A DNA stretch of 7,618 nt from contig JAICMT010000062.1 of assembly GCA_025929125.1 (NCBI GenBank), positions 1-7,618 on the forward strand, written 5' to 3'. The notes under the pieces are model-generated. The model had not been told where the DNA came from. It saw only the letters and a list, made by a program, of their open reading frames with translations, and searched no databases. The first letter of the stretch is position 1, and each line of letters starts with the position of its first letter. Below are positions 6,217-7,618 of the stretch, one piece after another. Origin of the DNA: Acidobacteriaceae bacterium (GTDB lineage Bacteria > Acidobacteriota > Terriglobia > Terriglobales > Acidobacteriaceae). The position numbers and the translations under genes are program-made.

Positions 6217-6245
6217 TTGCTTTTGCGGGAAGAGTGTGGTAAAGG
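6217..6245 (+). promoter_or_regulatory. Candidate promoter of thiD
   Basis: TTGCTT (6217-6222) is followed by a 17-base spacer and TAAAGG (6240-6245). The TGG at 6237-6239 makes this an extended -10 (TGnTAAAGG). The hexamers themselves are weak matches. It would give thiD a leader of about 145 bases and would overlap the inverted repeats at 6225-6272, which could then act as an operator. Other T-rich sites at 6335-6360 cannot be excluded. Confidence 0.25.
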
Positions 6246-6272
6246 AATTTGGATTGGTTCCCGCAATTCCTT
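6225..6272. repeat. Two interleaved inverted repeats in the rlpA-thiD intergenic region
   Basis: GCGGGAA (6225-6231) is complementary to TTCCCGC (6258-6264), 7 bp. AAGGAATT (6242-6249) is complementary to AATTCCTT (6265-6272), 8 bp. The arms alternate in the order a-b-a'-b', with a' and b' directly adjacent. As RNA the two stems would be either mutually exclusive or pseudoknotted; as DNA they could be overlapping operator half-sites. A further small palindrome, CTTCC-AC-GGAAG (6270-6281), follows directly. The arms are exact. A function is inferred only from position between divergent genes. Confidence 0.5.
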
Positions 6273-6361
6273 CCACGGAAGTTGTAGTTTTTAGCGCCAA
6301 ACGGCCCGAATGGTCGGCTTGGGACAGGGAAGCAGGATTTTTTCACTTTTATTTTCTGAAC

Positions 6362-6383
6362 GGCGAAAAACTCCGGTTTCGCC
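6362..6383 (+). promoter_or_regulatory. Hairpin just upstream of the thiD ribosome binding site
   Basis: GGCGAAA (6362-6368) pairs with TTTCGCC (6377-6383) around an 8-base loop. It ends 6 bases before the GAGG that serves thiD. No U tract follows, so it is not a terminator. It could influence translation initiation or be incidental. Confidence 0.3.
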
Positions 6384-6389
6384 CCCTTT

Positions 6390-6393
6390 GAGG
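6390..6393 (+). promoter_or_regulatory. Ribosome binding site of thiD with a short spacer to a TTG start
   Basis: GAGG lies only 4 bases before TTG 6398-6400. An in-frame TGA at 6389-6391 excludes any earlier start, and no ATG or GTG in frame follows before the conserved SIAGYDPSSGAG motif. TTG is therefore the start despite the tight spacing. Confidence 0.6.
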
Positions 6394-6397
6394 CGCT

Positions 6398-7228
6398 TTG
6401 CAGACCCTCCTCAGCATTGCCGGGTACGACCCTTCATCGGGCGCAGGTGTGACGGCTGACCTGATGGTGTTTGCCGCGCATGGGCTGTTTGGGACCTCCT
6501 GCATTACGGCGTTGACCGTGCAATCGACCGTTGGAGTGCGCCGCGTCATCCCGGTGAGCTCGTTAGTGGTGGGGGAGACGCTCGAGTGCCTGGAGGAGGA
6601 CATGCCTCCGGCGGGAATCAAGATAGGGATGCTGGGCACGTCCGATAATGTGGCGGCAGTCTGCGGTTATCTGGAACGTCTTCGGGCGGCCGGGCGAACC
6701 GTTCCTATTATCGTCGATCCGGTTCTGCAGTCGAGCTCGGGCGCGGCCTTATTGGATGAAGCCGGAATCCGGCGGCTGTGTCCGGGACTTGTTGGCTTGG
6801 CAGATTGGGTGACTCCGAACACAGGGGAGCTAGAGCTGCTGAGCAAGACGGCTGTGCGAAATCAAGAGGACATGGAACAGGCAAGCCGCCTGCTGCAGGA
6901 GCAGGTGTTTGCGGCTACGGGACGGCGACCGGGAATTCTTGCCAAGGGCGGCCATATGGCCAAACCAGATGATTTTCTGCTGGATGAATCCGGCCGGGAG
7001 ACGTGGCTCGCTGGCGAACGGGTACAGACCAGGTCCAGCCACGGCACAGGTTGTGCGTTGTCGAGTGCGTTCCTGAGCGAACTGGTGCTGGGGCGGAGCC
7101 CGGAGGAGGCTGCACACCGTGCGAAGAAATACGTAGCCGAGGCGCTTCAGACGGCGGTACCGCTCGGGCGTGGGAGCGGTCCCATCAACCACTTATGGAA
7201 GAGATTGCAAGTAAGAGATTCAGAATAA
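6398..7228 (+). CDS. thiD: Hydroxymethylpyrimidine / phosphomethylpyrimidine kinase
   Basis: ThiD phosphorylates HMP and then HMP-phosphate with ATP to give HMP pyrophosphate, the pyrimidine half of thiamine. The 276-residue product (usual length 260-280) starts at TTG, an uncommon start, and shows the ribokinase-like fold. Motifs are SIAGYDPSSGAGVTADL (6-22), ITALTVQSTVGV (36-47), GIKIGMLGT (73-81), VDPVLQSSSGAALL (106-119), TPNTGELELL (139-148) and ILAKGGH (180-186). The C-terminal SHGTGCALSSA (214-224) holds the anion hole and the catalytic residues of the family. The tyrosine in AGYDPSSG replaces the serine of the more common AGSD motif; I believe this variant is frequent in Acidobacteriota. 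Divergent from the rlpA-like gene, it is followed after 34 bases by thiS, consistent with a thiamine operon. No TPP riboswitch core is visible upstream. Confidence 0.94.
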   Translation: MQTLLSIAGYDPSSGAGVTADLMVFAAHGLFGTSCITALTVQSTVGVRRVIPVSSLVVGETLECLEEDMPPAGIKIGMLGTSDNVAAVCGYLERLRAAGRTVPIIVDPVLQSSSGAALLDEAGIRRLCPGLVGLADWVTPNTGELELLSKTAVRNQEDMEQASRLLQEQVFAATGRRPGILAKGGHMAKPDDFLLDESGRETWLAGERVQTRSSHGTGCALSSAFLSELVLGRSPEEAAHRAKKYVAEALQTAVPLGRGSGPINHLWKRLQVRDSE

Positions 7229-7250
7229 GGGTGGATGCCGCGGGTTCTGC

Positions 7251-7256
7251 TAGGCT
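7251..7256 (+). promoter_or_regulatory. Possible extended -10 giving a leaderless thiS transcript
   Basis: TGCTAGGCT (extended -10 form, hexamer at 7251-7256) ends 6 bases before the thiS ATG, and no Shine-Dalgarno is seen. The layout equals that in front of pyrF (TAGACT, 6 bases, ATG). No -35 element is recognisable, so this is weak on its own. Confidence 0.2.
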
Positions 7257-7262
7257 GCTGGT

Positions 7263-7487
7263 ATGGCGTTATCGGTCATTCTGAATGGACAACAGAGAGA
7301 GTTTGAACAGCTTGCAAGCGGCGCGTCGTTGGAGGCCTTGGTGCAGACGCTGGAGCTGAAAGCGGACCGCGTTGCGGTGGAACATAACGGCCAAATCGCG
7401 CAGCGCGGGAGCTGGTCGGAGCTTCCGGTGAACTCGGGCGATCGCCTGGAGATTGTGCATTTCGTGGGTGGGGGAACCGCGAACTAG
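7263..7487 (+). CDS. thiS: Thiamine biosynthesis sulfur carrier protein with a short C-terminal tail
   Basis: The 74-residue product has the ubiquitin-like ThiS pattern: LNGQQREF (7-14), a central helix ASLEALVQTLEL (21-32), RVAVEHNGQIAQR (36-48), and LPVNSGDRLEIVHFVGGG (54-71). ThiS is adenylated on its C-terminal glycine by ThiF. It then carries sulfur as a thiocarboxylate to thiazole synthase ThiG. Here three residues (TAN) follow the glycines, so the glycine is not terminal as encoded and would need trimming before use. The gene lies 34 bases after thiD, on the same strand. Upstream there is only a weak AGG, 9 bases before the ATG. No thiG follows within the 131 bases left in the window. 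The family assignment is secure. Confidence 0.92.
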   Translation: MALSVILNGQQREFEQLASGASLEALVQTLELKADRVAVEHNGQIAQRGSWSELPVNSGDRLEIVHFVGGGTAN

Positions 7488-7509
7488 CCAGCGCCGAGAG
7501 TGCCCATCC

Positions 7510-7618
7510 TCAGGCCAGCCGCCCACTGTACGTAATATCCGTTATCGGACGTACCGGATCTGACCAAGCCCCACCCGGCTCCCGGTCCTCTATGCCGTCA
7601 AGCGTTGGAGGCGGTGGA
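7510..7618 (-). CDS. Possible 3' end of a convergent gene, cut by the right edge
   Basis: On the minus strand one frame is open from the window edge to a TGA at 7510-7512 (35 codons). The ending reads DPVRPITDITYSGRLA. It would be convergent with thiS, 22 bases from its stop. An open frame of this length in GC-rich DNA is not strong evidence, third-position GC is only moderate, and I do not recognise the sequence. The alternative is plain intergenic DNA holding an imperfect hairpin (GTACGT 7528-7533 and CCG 7539-7541 with CGGACGTAC 7546-7554). Confidence 0.25.
   Translation of the reverse strand, partial: PPPPTLDGIEDREPGGAWSDPVRPITDITYSGRLA

Noticed and set aside
6362..6383. Hairpin before thiD as a terminator or attenuator
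   Set aside because: The plus strand continues CCCTTTGAGG and the minus strand GTTCAG; neither provides a U tract.
6186..6397. TPP riboswitch upstream of thiD
   Set aside because: The conserved CUGAGA and the ACCUGAUC...GGAUAAU-type segments of the THI element are not present.
7528..7554. Hairpin after thiS as its terminator
   Set aside because: The stem has a 5-base bulge and no T run follows on either strand.
1..7618. CRISPR arrays, insertion sequences, tRNA genes, attachment sites
   Set aside because: No regularly spaced repeats, transposase motifs or tRNA-like cloverleaf sequences were seen by eye on either strand.

Overview
The window looks like a piece of a GC-rich chromosome from the Acidobacteriota, probably family Acidobacteriaceae (Terriglobus/Granulicella/Edaphobacter relatives). 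This is an inference from protein style: a LacD-type aldolase, a VirB10/TrbI-like secreted protein, and ThiD and RlpA variants that match what I recall of that group. It is not proven by a marker gene. There are no rRNA or tRNA genes, transposases, phage genes or CRISPR arrays. Most of the window is ordinary housekeeping and envelope sequence.

Left part, minus strand: an exported protein with two VirB10/TrbI-like segments runs off the left edge (1-1173). Upstream of it lies a LacD-family class I aldolase (1285-2292). A perfect 14-bp hairpin terminator (1233-1266) separates the two, and the aldolase has a plausible sigma70-type promoter and a good ribosome binding site.

Middle, plus strand: a possible small one-pass membrane protein with a GTG start (2538-2786), then a 59-residue basic zinc-ribbon protein (2992-3171) with a clear ribosome binding site. 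Neither has a known function. The latter is convergent with the next cluster.

Centre-right, minus strand: a probable operon read as rlpA-like (6137-5583), pyrF (5512-4763) and a multi-pass GT-C-like membrane protein (4750-3218). Gaps are 70 and 12 bases. It joins a peptidoglycan-associated exported protein, the last step of UMP synthesis, and a putative lipid-linked-sugar glycosyltransferase.

Right part, plus strand: thiD (6398-7228, TTG start) and thiS (7263-7487) supply the pyrimidine kinase and the sulfur carrier of thiamine synthesis. They diverge from rlpA across a 260-base region with interlocking inverted repeats. No TPP riboswitch is visible there. The last ~110 bases may hold the 3' end of a convergent gene.

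The points most worth a second look are the ThiS tail beyond its glycines, the interleaved inverted repeats upstream of thiD, the uncharacterised zinc-ribbon protein, and a recurring -10-like hexamer just upstream of start codons that lack a Shine-Dalgarno sequence. I found no convincing new multi-gene system.
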